This document shows, piece by piece, positions 1 to 6,649 of a stretch of DNA of 7,829 nucleotides. Where the stretch lies: NCBI GenBank assembly GCA_021784255.1, contig JAJXSZ010000139.1, positions 1 through 7,829 on the forward strand, written 5' to 3'. Below the pieces are notes generated by a model that saw nothing but the letters and a program-made list of their open reading frames with translations, made no database searches and was not told the DNA's origin. The translations under genes and the position numbers were made by a program. The stretch's first letter is position 1. The number at the start of each line of letters is the position of its first letter. The stretch is from Pseudomonadota bacterium. GTDB lineage: Bacteria > Pseudomonadota > Alphaproteobacteria > Acetobacterales > Acetobacteraceae.

Positions 1-1128
1 TTCGGCTACTGGGACAGCGCGCTCACGCTCGCGCATCTGCAGACCGACCGCCACTATGTGCAGCCGCTCGAAGCGCTCGATCCGAACGCCGCGTCCGGCG
101 ACAGCCGCTATCACGGCGCGCGCGACATGCTGTCCTGGAACAACACGCTGCACGTCGCCGCCAGCAGTGCGCTCAGCGATGCGGCGGTGCTGTTCGGCTA
201 CGAGCATCGGCTCGATAGCTCCAACTCCCGCCTCGACCTCGTCACCGGCGGGTTCCCCTATGTCAGCGCCGTGCGCGCCTCGGCGACCTCGGACGCGGGG
301 CATGCGGGACTGCAGGGGACGCTCTGGCACCGTCTTTCGCTGACCGCCGACATCCGTGGCGAGCACGCGCGTTATGGTGGCGGGGCGGTGACGTGGCGGC
401 TCGGCGCGGTGCTGGCGGTGCCGGAAATCCGCTCGCACCTTCACGCCGCCTACGGCACCGCCTTTCGCGCTCCCTCGCTCTACGACCTCTTCGGCCAGGA
501 CAATTACGGCTATGTCGGCAATCCGGCACTGAAACCGGAACGAAGCCAGGGCTACGAGATCGGCTGGACCACCGACCTGCCGCTCGCCAGCCGGCCCAAG
601 GGGCTCTCGCTCGATGTCACTTATTTCGAAAACGACATCAACGACCTGATCCAGACGGAGTTCAACGCGAGCTTTACCGCCTCGACGCAGCAGAACGTCG
701 CCAGGGCCCGCTCGCGCGGCGTGGAAGTGACACTCACGGCGCGTCCCGCCGTCTGGCTCACGGCCGATCTCACCTACACCTACACGGATGCGCGCGACCT
801 CAGCGCGCATACGCCGCTGCTGCGCCGGCCCAAGAACCGTGGCACGGTCGATGCGCGCATCGAACCCATTCCGGGCCTGGTGGTCGAACCCCAGCTCGTG
901 CTCACCAGCGCCTTCGACGATTACATCGAAAACAATTTCGGCTACCCGGTCGGTCCCGGCCTGTCGCCGGGTGGCGCCTATGCCAACCTCGCCGTGAGCT
1001 ATCGTCTGCGGCCGCGGCTGACGCTGTTCGCGGACGCGCGCAACCTCTTCAACTCCCGCTTCGAGGCGGCCAGCGGCTTCGCGATGCCGGGCGCCTCGCT
1101 GCTGCTGGGTCTGCGCGGCGGATTCTGA
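1..1128 (+). CDS. btuB: TonB-dependent receptor, BtuB-like (5' truncated)
   Basis: This is the C-terminal 375 residues of an outer-membrane beta-barrel that imports a scarce ligand using TonB energy. The reading frame is open from base 1, so the signal peptide, TonB box, plug and first strands lie outside the window. Visible features are alternating aromatic barrel strands, the family motif AYGTAFRAPSLYDLF followed by GNPALKPERS (about residues 150-181), a late RNLFN turn (about 347-351), and a terminal phenylalanine typical of Bam-assembled barrels. The stretch YTYTDARD then TPLLRRPK closely matches the corresponding region I recall from E. coli BtuB (DARN, TPLLRRAK), and the C-terminal turn with GF and PG also fits. 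Proximity to a BtuFCD-like operon and an adenosyltransferase supports cobalamin as substrate. Receptor identity is near certain; the BtuB assignment is good but rests on a fragment and context. Confidence 0.88.
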   Translation, partial: FGYWDSALTLAHLQTDRHYVQPLEALDPNAASGDSRYHGARDMLSWNNTLHVAASSALSDAAVLFGYEHRLDSSNSRLDLVTGGFPYVSAVRASATSDAGHAGLQGTLWHRLSLTADIRGEHARYGGGAVTWRLGAVLAVPEIRSHLHAAYGTAFRAPSLYDLFGQDNYGYVGNPALKPERSQGYEIGWTTDLPLASRPKGLSLDVTYFENDINDLIQTEFNASFTASTQQNVARARSRGVEVTLTARPAVWLTADLTYTYTDARDLSAHTPLLRRPKNRGTVDARIEPIPGLVVEPQLVLTSAFDDYIENNFGYPVGPGLSPGGAYANLAVSYRLRPRLTLFADARNLFNSRFEAASGFAMPGASLLLGLRGGF

Positions 1129-1211
1129 GATAGCCGTGCGGCGGCTGCGGCGCTAGCCTGCGGGTCGTAGCCGAAGCCGTCGCACGTTCCGGGGTGAATG
1201 CGTCATGATGC

Positions 1212-1216
1212 GGAGG
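1212..1216 (+). promoter_or_regulatory. Shine-Dalgarno site of the hydrolase
   Basis: GGAGG stands 8 bases before the ATG at 1225. It favours that start over the in-frame ATG at 1198, which would add nine residues and has no comparable site in front of it. Confidence 0.7.
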
Positions 1217-1224
1217 ATAGCGGA

Positions 1225-2094
1225 ATGATCCGGCACCGTAGCGTCCCCGTCCGCGGCGCTGCTTTCCACGTGGCCGAGGCAGGGGAGGGGGAACCGATCC
1301 TGCTGCTGCATGGCTGGCCGGAATTCTGGCGTACGTGGGAGCCGGTGATGCACCGCCTCGCTGGCCGGTTCCGTCTCATCGCGCCCGATCTGCGCGGCTT
1401 CGGCGCATCGGACAAACCGGCGGGCGATCCGCCGGTCTGGGGGGCGACGGATCACGGGCAGGACCTCCTGGCGCTGCTCGATGCGTTCGGCCTCGCGCGT
1501 TGCGGCCTCGTTGGGCACGATGTCGGCGGAGCGGTGATCCTCGACCTCGCCCGCCGCGATCCCGCGCGGTGGTCCGGTCTTTTCCTGTTCGATTTCGTCT
1601 ATCCCGGCATCGGCGCGCGCATGGGTGCCCCTGACCGGCTGCAGGAAATCTGGTACCAGTCGTTCCACCAGATGGCGATCGCGCCGGCCCTGGTCGGCGC
1701 CAGCCGGGATGCCTGCCGCGCCTATATCGGCCATTTCCTCAGGCACTGGTCGCACGTGAGGCATGCTTTCGACGACGTGCTCGAGGATTGGGTCGACAAT
1801 TTCCTCCTGCCCGGCAACCTCGAGGGCGGCTTCGCCTGGTACCGCGCCGCCCATGCGGGCCGCATCGCGATGATGCAGGGCATGGCGCCGACGCTGCCGC
1901 CGATCGCAGTCCCGACCTGCATCCGCTGGGCGGCGCACGACCCGATCTTTCCCGCCGCCTGGACCGACCGTCTCGGTGAGACGTTCGGCGACCTCGACCT
2001 CGCCATCATGGAAGGCGTCGGTCATTTTCCGCATCGCGAGGCACCGGATCGCGCAGCCGAGGCGATTGCCGGGTTCTTCGCCACCCGTACCTGA
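1225..2094 (+). CDS. alpha/beta hydrolase with Asp nucleophile (epoxide hydrolase / haloacid dehalogenase-like)
   Basis: This is a 289-residue cytoplasmic alpha/beta-hydrolase with no signal peptide. The oxyanion-hole motif HGWPEF is at residues 29-34 and DLRGFGASDKP at 55-65. The nucleophile elbow GHDVGG (97-102) puts Asp99 where esterases carry Ser. The acid is probably Asp239 (AAHDPIFP) and the general base His267 (GVGHFPH). An Asp nucleophile is the hallmark of soluble epoxide hydrolases and haloalkane/fluoroacetate dehalogenases, which work through an alkyl-enzyme ester. The helical cap (about 130-215, with WYQSFHQ and FAWYRAAH) resembles that group. The oxyanion position after the nucleophile is Val, not the Trp common in epoxide hydrolases or the Arg of fluoroacetate dehalogenase, so the substrate is open. 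The start at 1225 follows the Shine-Dalgarno site; a longer form from 1198 is possible. It lies 96 bases after the receptor on the same strand, so co-transcription is possible but unproven. Confidence 0.88.
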   Translation: MIRHRSVPVRGAAFHVAEAGEGEPILLLHGWPEFWRTWEPVMHRLAGRFRLIAPDLRGFGASDKPAGDPPVWGATDHGQDLLALLDAFGLARCGLVGHDVGGAVILDLARRDPARWSGLFLFDFVYPGIGARMGAPDRLQEIWYQSFHQMAIAPALVGASRDACRAYIGHFLRHWSHVRHAFDDVLEDWVDNFLLPGNLEGGFAWYRAAHAGRIAMMQGMAPTLPPIAVPTCIRWAAHDPIFPAAWTDRLGETFGDLDLAIMEGVGHFPHREAPDRAAEAIAGFFATRT

Positions 2095-2096
2095 AT

Positions 2097-2148
2097 CTGG
2101 AGCAATAAATCCGACCAGATAATTCGATCTGGTTCGATATCGCTCTAG
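2097..2148. repeat. imperfect palindromic intergenic element, possible bidirectional terminator
   Basis: The core is a 7-bp perfect inverted repeat, ACCAGAT (2114-2120) and ATCTGGT (2127-2133), around the loop AATTCG. The outer ends also pair: CTGGAGC (2097-2103) against the complement of GCTCTAG (2142-2148), six of seven. Between them are short matching CG/CG segments and unpaired AT-rich bases. It occupies essentially the whole gap between two convergent genes and is clearly AT-richer than its flanks. This suits a small mobile or dispersed palindromic repeat. It could fold in RNA from either strand, but there is no convincing U-tract, so terminator function is inference. Confidence 0.6.
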
Positions 2149-2702
2149 CGGTTCGCTCCCGGCACCCACAGCACGTCGCCGGCCGCCCGCTCGTTGAGCA
2201 GACGGGACAGCACGAAGAGATGGTCCGAGGCGCGATTCAGCAGCCGCAGGACCGCCGGGTTCACGCCATCGGCCCGCAGCGCGGCGATGCGCCGTTCGGC
2301 CCGGCGCAACAGCGTGCGCGCGACATGCGCCTGCGCCGCCGCCGGTGTTCCGCCTGGCAGCACGAAGCTCGCAAGCGGCGCAAGCCCGCTCGCCATTGCC
2401 GCGATCTCCGCCTCGAGCCGCACGACGGGCGCGTCCGTCACCCGCAGCCGTTTGCCCGCGTCGCCCGGGACCGCGAGATCGGCGCCGACATCGAAAAGAT
2501 CGTTCTGAAGCCGTGACAGTGCCGCGTCGGTCGCCGGGTCGCCGGCAACCAGGCAGCGCAACACGCCGAGCGCGGCGTTCGCCTCGTCGACGGCGCCGAT
2601 CGCCTCGATCCGCGCCGTTTCCTTGCCAACTCGCGCGCCATCGCCGAGCGAAGTCTCGCCCGCATCGCCGCCACGCGTCACCACCCGGTCGATCCTGACC
2701 AT
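2145..2702 (-). CDS. pduO: cob(I)alamin adenosyltransferase, PduO type
   Basis: This 185-residue cytoplasmic enzyme transfers the 5'-deoxyadenosyl group of ATP to reduced corrinoid, giving adenosylcobalamin. The length is normal for the PduO/MMAB family (Cob_adeno_trans). The N-terminal ATP-binding loop TRGGDAGETSLGDG is at residues 9-22, a helix with AVDEANAALG at 37-46, FVLPGG at 113-118, the Arg-rich helix VARTLLRRAERR at 127-138, and the signature LLNRASDHLFVLSRLLN at 154-170. It is distinct from the BtuR/CobA P-loop type. As last gene of the uptake operon it converts imported corrinoid into coenzyme. The tonB stop lies only 8 bases upstream. The ATG is preceded by AGGAG (2708-2712), which overlaps that stop codon and suggests translational coupling. 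Its TAG stop falls inside the palindromic element at 2097-2148. Confidence 0.95.
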   Translation of the reverse strand: MVRIDRVVTRGGDAGETSLGDGARVGKETARIEAIGAVDEANAALGVLRCLVAGDPATDAALSRLQNDLFDVGADLAVPGDAGKRLRVTDAPVVRLEAEIAAMASGLAPLASFVLPGGTPAAAQAHVARTLLRRAERRIAALRADGVNPAVLRLLNRASDHLFVLSRLLNERAAGDVLWVPGANR

Positions 2703-2707
2703 TGCCT

Positions 2708-2712
2708 CTCCT
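2708..2712 (-). promoter_or_regulatory. Shine-Dalgarno site of the adenosyltransferase, overlapping the tonB stop
   Basis: On the - strand AGGAG lies 5 bases before the ATG at 2702 and shares bases with the TAG stop of tonB (2711-2713). A ribosome finishing tonB covers this site, so the two genes are likely coupled in translation. Confidence 0.65.
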
Positions 2713-3397
2713 AAGGGCCGAACGTCACGGCGATCTTGTAGATGCTGGAAACCGGCGCGCCGCCCTGCGTCGCCGGGGTGAAATGCCAGGTGCGCAGCCG
2801 CGCCACCGCTGCCTGATCCAGCAGCGGATAGCCGGAGCTTTTAATCACTTTCACGCGATCGACAAACCCATCCGCCGCGACATAGAGCCACAGCCCCACG
2901 GTTCCCATCTGGTGCCGCCGCGCGGCCGCGGGCGGATAGGCCGGCGCCAGGTTGCCCTTGTCGGGCTGCGTCGTGACGTTCACGCTCTTGTTGCGGTCAT
3001 TGCGGACGGCGACCGAGGGCCCGCCGAGGCTGCCGAACTCCATCGGCAGGCTTTGTCGCGGCGGTGCCGCCGCCGCCTTCGGCCGCGGTGCCGGTGGCGC
3101 GTCGGTCTTCGGCTGTGGCGGTGTGGACCGTGGGACCGGGGGCCTCGCCGCCGCTTGCTGGCGCTTGGGCGGCGCCGGGGGGGCCGTCGGCCCGCCGCGC
3201 GCCCTTTGATCGCCCTGTCCCTTGGTGAGCAGGATCTGAACCGTCGCCTGGTTCAACGGCACGGGCGCCGCCGGCGCCGGTCGCGCCGGCTGCCACAGGA
3301 TCGCGACCAGCGCCGCCATGTGCAGCAGCAGCGACAGTCCCGCAGCCCACGCCATCCGCCGTGTCCGCGCGTGCCGCCCGGTTGGTCGTTGCATCAT
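2711..3397 (-). CDS. tonB: TonB family energy transducer
   Basis: This 228-residue inner-membrane protein spans the periplasm and delivers proton-motive energy to outer-membrane receptors. The N-terminal basic stretch (RPTGRHARTRR) leads into a single membrane helix at about 16-36. The helix contains Ser22 and His26 in the S-x-x-x-H arrangement that TonB uses to couple to ExbB/ExbD. Residues about 38-118 are a Pro/Ala/Lys-rich periplasmic linker. The C-terminal TonB_C domain (about 150-228) has YPPAAARR, VGLWLYVAADG, SSGYPLLDQAAVARLRTWHF and a final beta strand. The start overlaps the ATPase stop by 4 bases (ATGA, 3394-3397); a second ATG follows immediately and could also serve. No exbB or exbD is in the window, so it presumably borrows them from elsewhere. 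Its position suggests it serves the BtuB-like receptor at the left end. Confidence 0.95.
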   Translation of the reverse strand: MMQRPTGRHARTRRMAWAAGLSLLLHMAALVAILWQPARPAPAAPVPLNQATVQILLTKGQGDQRARGGPTAPPAPPKRQQAAARPPVPRSTPPQPKTDAPPAPRPKAAAAPPRQSLPMEFGSLGGPSVAVRNDRNKSVNVTTQPDKGNLAPAYPPAAARRHQMGTVGLWLYVAADGFVDRVKVIKSSGYPLLDQAAVARLRTWHFTPATQGGAPVSSIYKIAVTFGP

Positions 3398-4068
3398 GGC
3401 AATAGTCGCGGCGCGGTATCGCAGCCCACGCGCATTCCGAAGGCTGCCGCCGCGGCGGCCAGCACCTCCGCCGGCGCTCCGTCCGCGACGATCGCACCAT
3501 CGCGCATCACGGCTACGCGGCTGGCATGGCGCATCGCCAGCTCCACCGCATGCAGCACGACGACGACGGCTACGCCCGCAGCCGCCTGGCGCCGCAGCAG
3601 GGCCATCAGCGCCTCGCTTGCCGCGGGGTCGAGATCGGCGGTCGGCTCGTCGAGCAGCAGCACCTTCGCCTCGGTTGCCAGTACCCGCGCGAGCATCGCC
3701 CGCCTTGCCTCGCCGCCAGAAAGCCGGTCGACCCGGGCCGATGCCAGCGACGCTATTCCCGCCGCCTGCAGAGCCCGCGCCACCGCGTCGGCGTTGCGCC
3801 CGCCATGCGGCAGGCGCCCCAGCGCCGCCACCTCGGCGACCGTCATTCCCCAGGCCGCCCGCGCACCCTGCTCCAGCCAGGCGACCTGTCGCGGATCGCG
3901 CCTTGGCGTGCCGGCGAGCAGGCCTGCCAGCGCCAGCAGCAGCGTCGACTTGCCCGCTCCGTTCGGCCCGACCACCGCGCAGAGTTCGCCAGGGCGCACC
4001 GCGAAGCTCACCTGGTCCAGGACAGTCTTCCCGGCGCGCGAGATCGTCACGTTATCGAGACAAATCAT
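3394..4068 (-). CDS. btuD: cobalamin ABC transporter ATP-binding protein, BtuD-like
   Basis: This is a 224-residue cytoplasmic ATPase that drives the permease encoded just upstream. The complete nucleotide-binding domain is visible: Walker A GPNGAGKST at 34-42, Q-loop Gln67, signature LSGGE at 116-120, Walker B VLLLDEPTADLD at 136-147, and H-loop His173. It belongs to the FepC/HmuV/BtuD group of iron-chelate, heme and cobalamin importers and is slightly shorter than the roughly 250 residues usual there. The ATG overlaps the permease stop as ATGA (4065-4068), with no clear Shine-Dalgarno site, so translation probably reinitiates from the permease. Cobalamin as substrate comes from the neighbouring adenosyltransferase and BtuC/BtuF-like residues; the ATPase alone does not distinguish it from heme or siderophore systems. 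Confidence 0.93.
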   Translation of the reverse strand: MICLDNVTISRAGKTVLDQVSFAVRPGELCAVVGPNGAGKSTLLLALAGLLAGTPRRDPRQVAWLEQGARAAWGMTVAEVAALGRLPHGGRNADAVARALQAAGIASLASARVDRLSGGEARRAMLARVLATEAKVLLLDEPTADLDPAASEALMALLRRQAAAGVAVVVVLHAVELAMRHASRVAVMRDGAIVADGAPAEVLAAAAAAFGMRVGCDTAPRLLP

Positions 4069-4994
4069 CGCCGGGCCAGCACCGCCAGGAACGGCGCGCC
4101 GAGCAGCGCCGTGAGCACCCCGAGGCGCGGTTGGGCGTGCAGCGGCAGCAGCATCGGCGCGAGCCGGGCCAGCAGGTCCGCGGCCACCAGCAGGCAGGCG
4201 CCGCCGAGCAGCGAGGGCCAGAGCAGCGCTCCCGGTCGCTCCCCCACGGCGGGTCGTAGCAGATTCGGAACGACGAGGCCGACGAAGCCGATTCCCCCCA
4301 CGACCGCCGCGCCGGCGCCGACCGCGAGCGCCACGCCAGCCGCCGCCCGGCGCCAGGTCGCAGCGGCATCGAAGCCGAGGCTTGCCGCCGTCGTCTCGCC
4401 CAACGCCAGCGCGTCGAGCCGCGAGCCGAGCCGCAGCAGCATCGCACAGCCCGCCGCGACCGGGACCGAGGCGAGCATCACCGCGGCTGGCGTCTTATCC
4501 GCGACGCTGCCCATCAGCCAGTCGCCGAGTTCGGCCAACGCGAACGGGTTCGGCGCCAACGCCATCACCAGCGCGAGCAGGGCGGAGGCGATCGAGGCCA
4601 ACGCGATGCCGGCCAGGATGAAGGCAAGCCCGGTGCCGGCCCGCGCCGCGAAGCCGAACAGCGCCACGCCGCCGAACGTCGCGCCCAGCAACCCCGCGAG
4701 CGGCAGGGCGAGCGGCGAGGCGGCGGCCAATCCCCAGTAGAACGCAACCGCACCGCCCAGGCTCGCGCAGCCGCTGATGCCCAACAGGCCAGGGTCCGCA
4801 AGCCGGTTGCCCATCGCGCCCTGCAGCACCGCGCCGGAAACCCCGAGACCGGCGCCGACCACCACCGCCAGCACGGTGCGCGGCAGGCGCAGCAGCAACA
4901 GGATCGTGGCCGGCGGAACGCCCAGCCCGGCGCCCCCCACCAGCAGGCTCGCCAGGCAAAGCAGCATCAGCAAAAGGGCCAGACGTATCGTCAT
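4065..4994 (-). CDS. btuC: cobalamin ABC transporter permease, BtuC-like (FecCD family)
   Basis: This 309-residue inner-membrane permease has multiple hydrophobic helices throughout. FecCD landmarks are LRLPRT (35-40) followed by GAGLGVSGAVLQGAMGNRLA and DPGLLGISG (47-75), LALGETTAASLG (196-207), GGIGFVGLVVPNLLR (233-247), and LGVLTALLGAPFLAVL near the end. Arg36 and Arg39 of LRLPR, and Arg277 of LLARLAP, match positions I recall as the BtuC arginines that dock onto BtuF glutamates. The usual ELPxG before the last helix is QPRLG here, a small departure. The ATG overlaps the binding-protein stop (ATGA, 4991-4994). The frame stays open far upstream, to 5651, but membrane topology and the overlap make 4994 the start. 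It is about 20 residues shorter than typical, mainly at the N-terminus. Confidence 0.93.
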   Translation of the reverse strand: MTIRLALLLMLLCLASLLVGGAGLGVPPATILLLLRLPRTVLAVVVGAGLGVSGAVLQGAMGNRLADPGLLGISGCASLGGAVAFYWGLAAASPLALPLAGLLGATFGGVALFGFAARAGTGLAFILAGIALASIASALLALVMALAPNPFALAELGDWLMGSVADKTPAAVMLASVPVAAGCAMLLRLGSRLDALALGETTAASLGFDAAATWRRAAAGVALAVGAGAAVVGGIGFVGLVVPNLLRPAVGERPGALLWPSLLGGACLLVAADLLARLAPMLLPLHAQPRLGVLTALLGAPFLAVLARR

Positions 4995-5734
4995 TGCAAC
5001 AGATGCACCGCTCCGGCGGTCCACGGCCCGGGGCAGGCGACCAGCCGCATCGGCACCGTCGCGCGCGGAATTCCTGCGAGCGCCGGATGCGTCAGAACCG
5101 CGTCCGCAAGCGAGGGAAAGCGCGGCATCGCCGGCAGGACCAGCAGGCGCGGCGGATCGGCCACGAGTGCCTCGAGCCCGCCCGACCGCGCCACCGGCAC
5201 GTAGCCCGCATGGCGCAACACCGCTCCCTCGATGGTGTCCGCTCCCGCCGTCACCAGCCGTGGCTGCAACCATACGGCGGTGCCGCGCGGGGCGGATCGT
5301 GGCGCCAGCGCTGCGTCCATCGTCGCGATCGCCGCCGCGCCGCGCGCCGCGACGCCAAGCACACGCGCCAGTGCCTGCCATTGCGCCCTGATGCCGGCGA
5401 AGCTCCTTGGTTCGCCGAATACGACGACGCGCACGCCCGTATCGCGCAGCGCCGCCAGCACCGCCTGCGCGCCGTACCGTCCCGCCAGCACGAGCTTCGG
5501 GTGCAGCGCCAGCACGGCCTCCGCGTCGGCGCCGACGGCGGGCACATGGGCCGCCGCCGCCGCCACCACGGAGAGCGAGGGATCGCGCGCCAGGAAACTC
5601 ACCGCCGCGGCCCGCTGCGGCGCCAGCGTGAGCAACGCCTCGTCGGTGCAAAGGTTCAACGAGACCACGTTGCGTGCCGCCGACGCGGCCACGGGCAGGC
5701 CGATCGCCACCAGCGCGAGCAGCAATGCCCTCAC
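4991..5734 (-). CDS. btuF: periplasmic cobalamin-binding protein, BtuF-like
   Basis: This 247-residue periplasmic binding protein delivers corrinoid to BtuCD. It begins at a GTG codon that overlaps the stop of the CDF gene (GTGA, 5731-5734). The signal peptide spans about 1-19: hydrophobic LLLALVAIGLPVA with a likely cut after ASA. The mature protein opens with RNVVSLNLCTDEALLTLAP, the characteristic start of peripla_BP_2 (PF01497) cobalamin/siderophore binders. Glu72 (AEAVLALHPKLVLAG) and Glu188 (LEALVADPPRLLVL) occupy the two lobe positions whose glutamates make salt bridges with permease arginines, and those arginines are present in the adjacent permease. It is shorter than many family members but both lobes and the linking helix are present. 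No strong Shine-Dalgarno site precedes the GTG. Family is secure; corrinoid specificity is inferred from sequence style and context. Confidence 0.9.
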   Translation of the reverse strand: MRALLLALVAIGLPVAASAARNVVSLNLCTDEALLTLAPQRAAAVSFLARDPSLSVVAAAAAHVPAVGADAEAVLALHPKLVLAGRYGAQAVLAALRDTGVRVVVFGEPRSFAGIRAQWQALARVLGVAARGAAAIATMDAALAPRSAPRGTAVWLQPRLVTAGADTIEGAVLRHAGYVPVARSGGLEALVADPPRLLVLPAMPRFPSLADAVLTHPALAGIPRATVPMRLVACPGPWTAGAVHLLQ

Positions 5735-6645
5735 GAGACCGCCACGCCGGGGTGCTTGGCCTTTTCCTCCGGCTCGACGTGGATGGTCACGCGCAGCCCC
5801 GTCATCTCCTCCTTCAGCGCCGTTTCCATGCGGTCGCAGATCCGGTGGGCCTGCGCGACGCTCATCGCCCCCGGCACCACCAGGTGGAACTCCATGAAGG
5901 CGGAGCGTCCGGCCTGGCGCACGCGCAGATCGTGCACTTCGAACACGTCGGTACGCGCATAACCCGCTTCGTCGGCGAGGATCGCCGCCAGCACCGAGCT
6001 GATGCGCGTGCGGACCGCCTCGGCCGGCGCGGCATCCAGCAAGCCGCCGACACTATCGCCGATCAGGTGAAAGCCCGAGACCAGCACCATCACCGCCGCC
6101 AGCGCGCCGACCAGCGGGTCGAGCCAGCCCAGTCCGGTCGTCACCACCAGCGCCACGCCCGCGAACACGCCGACCGAGGTCACGACATCGGAGAGAATGT
6201 GCCGCCCGTCGGCGACCAGTGCGGGCGAGCTCAACCGGGTGCCGTTGCGGATCAGCAACCGTGCCCAGAGCGCGTTTGCGGCCGTCGCGCCGCCGGTCAG
6301 GAAGAGTCCGAGCCCCGGCCGTTCGAGCGGCGCCGGATGCCGCCAGACGGTCCAGGCATGGTCCAGGATGAGCAAGGCCGCGATCACGATCAGCACGCCT
6401 TCGATCACGGCGGCAAAGAATTCCGCCTTGCCGTGACCGTAATTGTGGCTGGCATCCGCCGGGCGCGCCGCCCACAGCAGCGTCGCCACCGTCATCACCG
6501 CGGTCGCTACGTTGAGCGTGCTTTCCGCGGCGTCGGAAAACAACGCCGCCCCGCCGGTGACCCGCCATGCGCCGAGCTTCAGCGCCAGGACGGCGACTCC
6601 CACCGCGATGCTCCACCAGGCGAAGCTCTCCGCGCGTGCCGACAT
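5731..6645 (-). CDS. cation diffusion facilitator (CDF) metal transporter
   Basis: This 304-residue protein probably has six membrane helices (residues 10-200) and a cytoplasmic C-terminal domain (about 205-295). CDF proteins export divalent metals such as Zn, Fe, Mn or Co in exchange for protons. Compared with E. coli YiiP/FieF from memory, the helix-5 ligands are His149 and Asp153 (HILSD), but the helix-2 pair is Glu41 and Asn45 (ESTLN) instead of Asp and Asp. Asp64, His67 and His71 (DASHNYGH) match the second site. In the C-terminal domain His238, His254, His267, His289 and Glu291 follow the spacing of the dimer-bridging metal site. The start lies 4 bases after the protease stop and the end overlaps the binding-protein start, so it belongs to the operon. 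Metal specificity cannot be read from sequence; cobalt would be attractive beside B12 genes but is speculation. Confidence 0.93.
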   Translation of the reverse strand: MSARAESFAWWSIAVGVAVLALKLGAWRVTGGAALFSDAAESTLNVATAVMTVATLLWAARPADASHNYGHGKAEFFAAVIEGVLIVIAALLILDHAWTVWRHPAPLERPGLGLFLTGGATAANALWARLLIRNGTRLSSPALVADGRHILSDVVTSVGVFAGVALVVTTGLGWLDPLVGALAAVMVLVSGFHLIGDSVGGLLDAAPAEAVRTRISSVLAAILADEAGYARTDVFEVHDLRVRQAGRSAFMEFHLVVPGAMSVAQAHRICDRMETALKEEMTGLRVTIHVEPEEKAKHPGVAVS

Positions 6646-6649
6646 CGCT

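Noticed and set aside
1129..1224. Terminator or promoter between the receptor and the hydrolase
   Set aside because: Only weak GC-rich self-complementarity is present, with no U-tract and no convincing -35/-10 pair.
1650..1659. Perfect 10-base palindrome CTGGTACCAG
   Set aside because: It lies inside the hydrolase coding sequence and is short enough to be chance.
1153..2169. Long - strand open frame opposite the hydrolase
   Set aside because: It mirrors a clear hydrolase with catalytic motifs. Its translation is Arg/Ala/Glu-rich without domains, a usual artefact of high GC content.
2702..4740. Two long overlapping + strand open frames (2702-4114, 3526-4740) opposite tonB, btuD and btuC
   Set aside because: The translations are low-complexity Arg/Ala/Pro/Ser sequence with no recognisable fold, and they lie antisense to genes with complete motifs.
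4995..5651. N-terminal extension of the permease frame to 5651
   Set aside because: The extension is soluble Arg/Gly/Ala-rich sequence running through the binding-protein gene. The ATGA overlap at 4991-4994 and the following membrane helix mark the true start.
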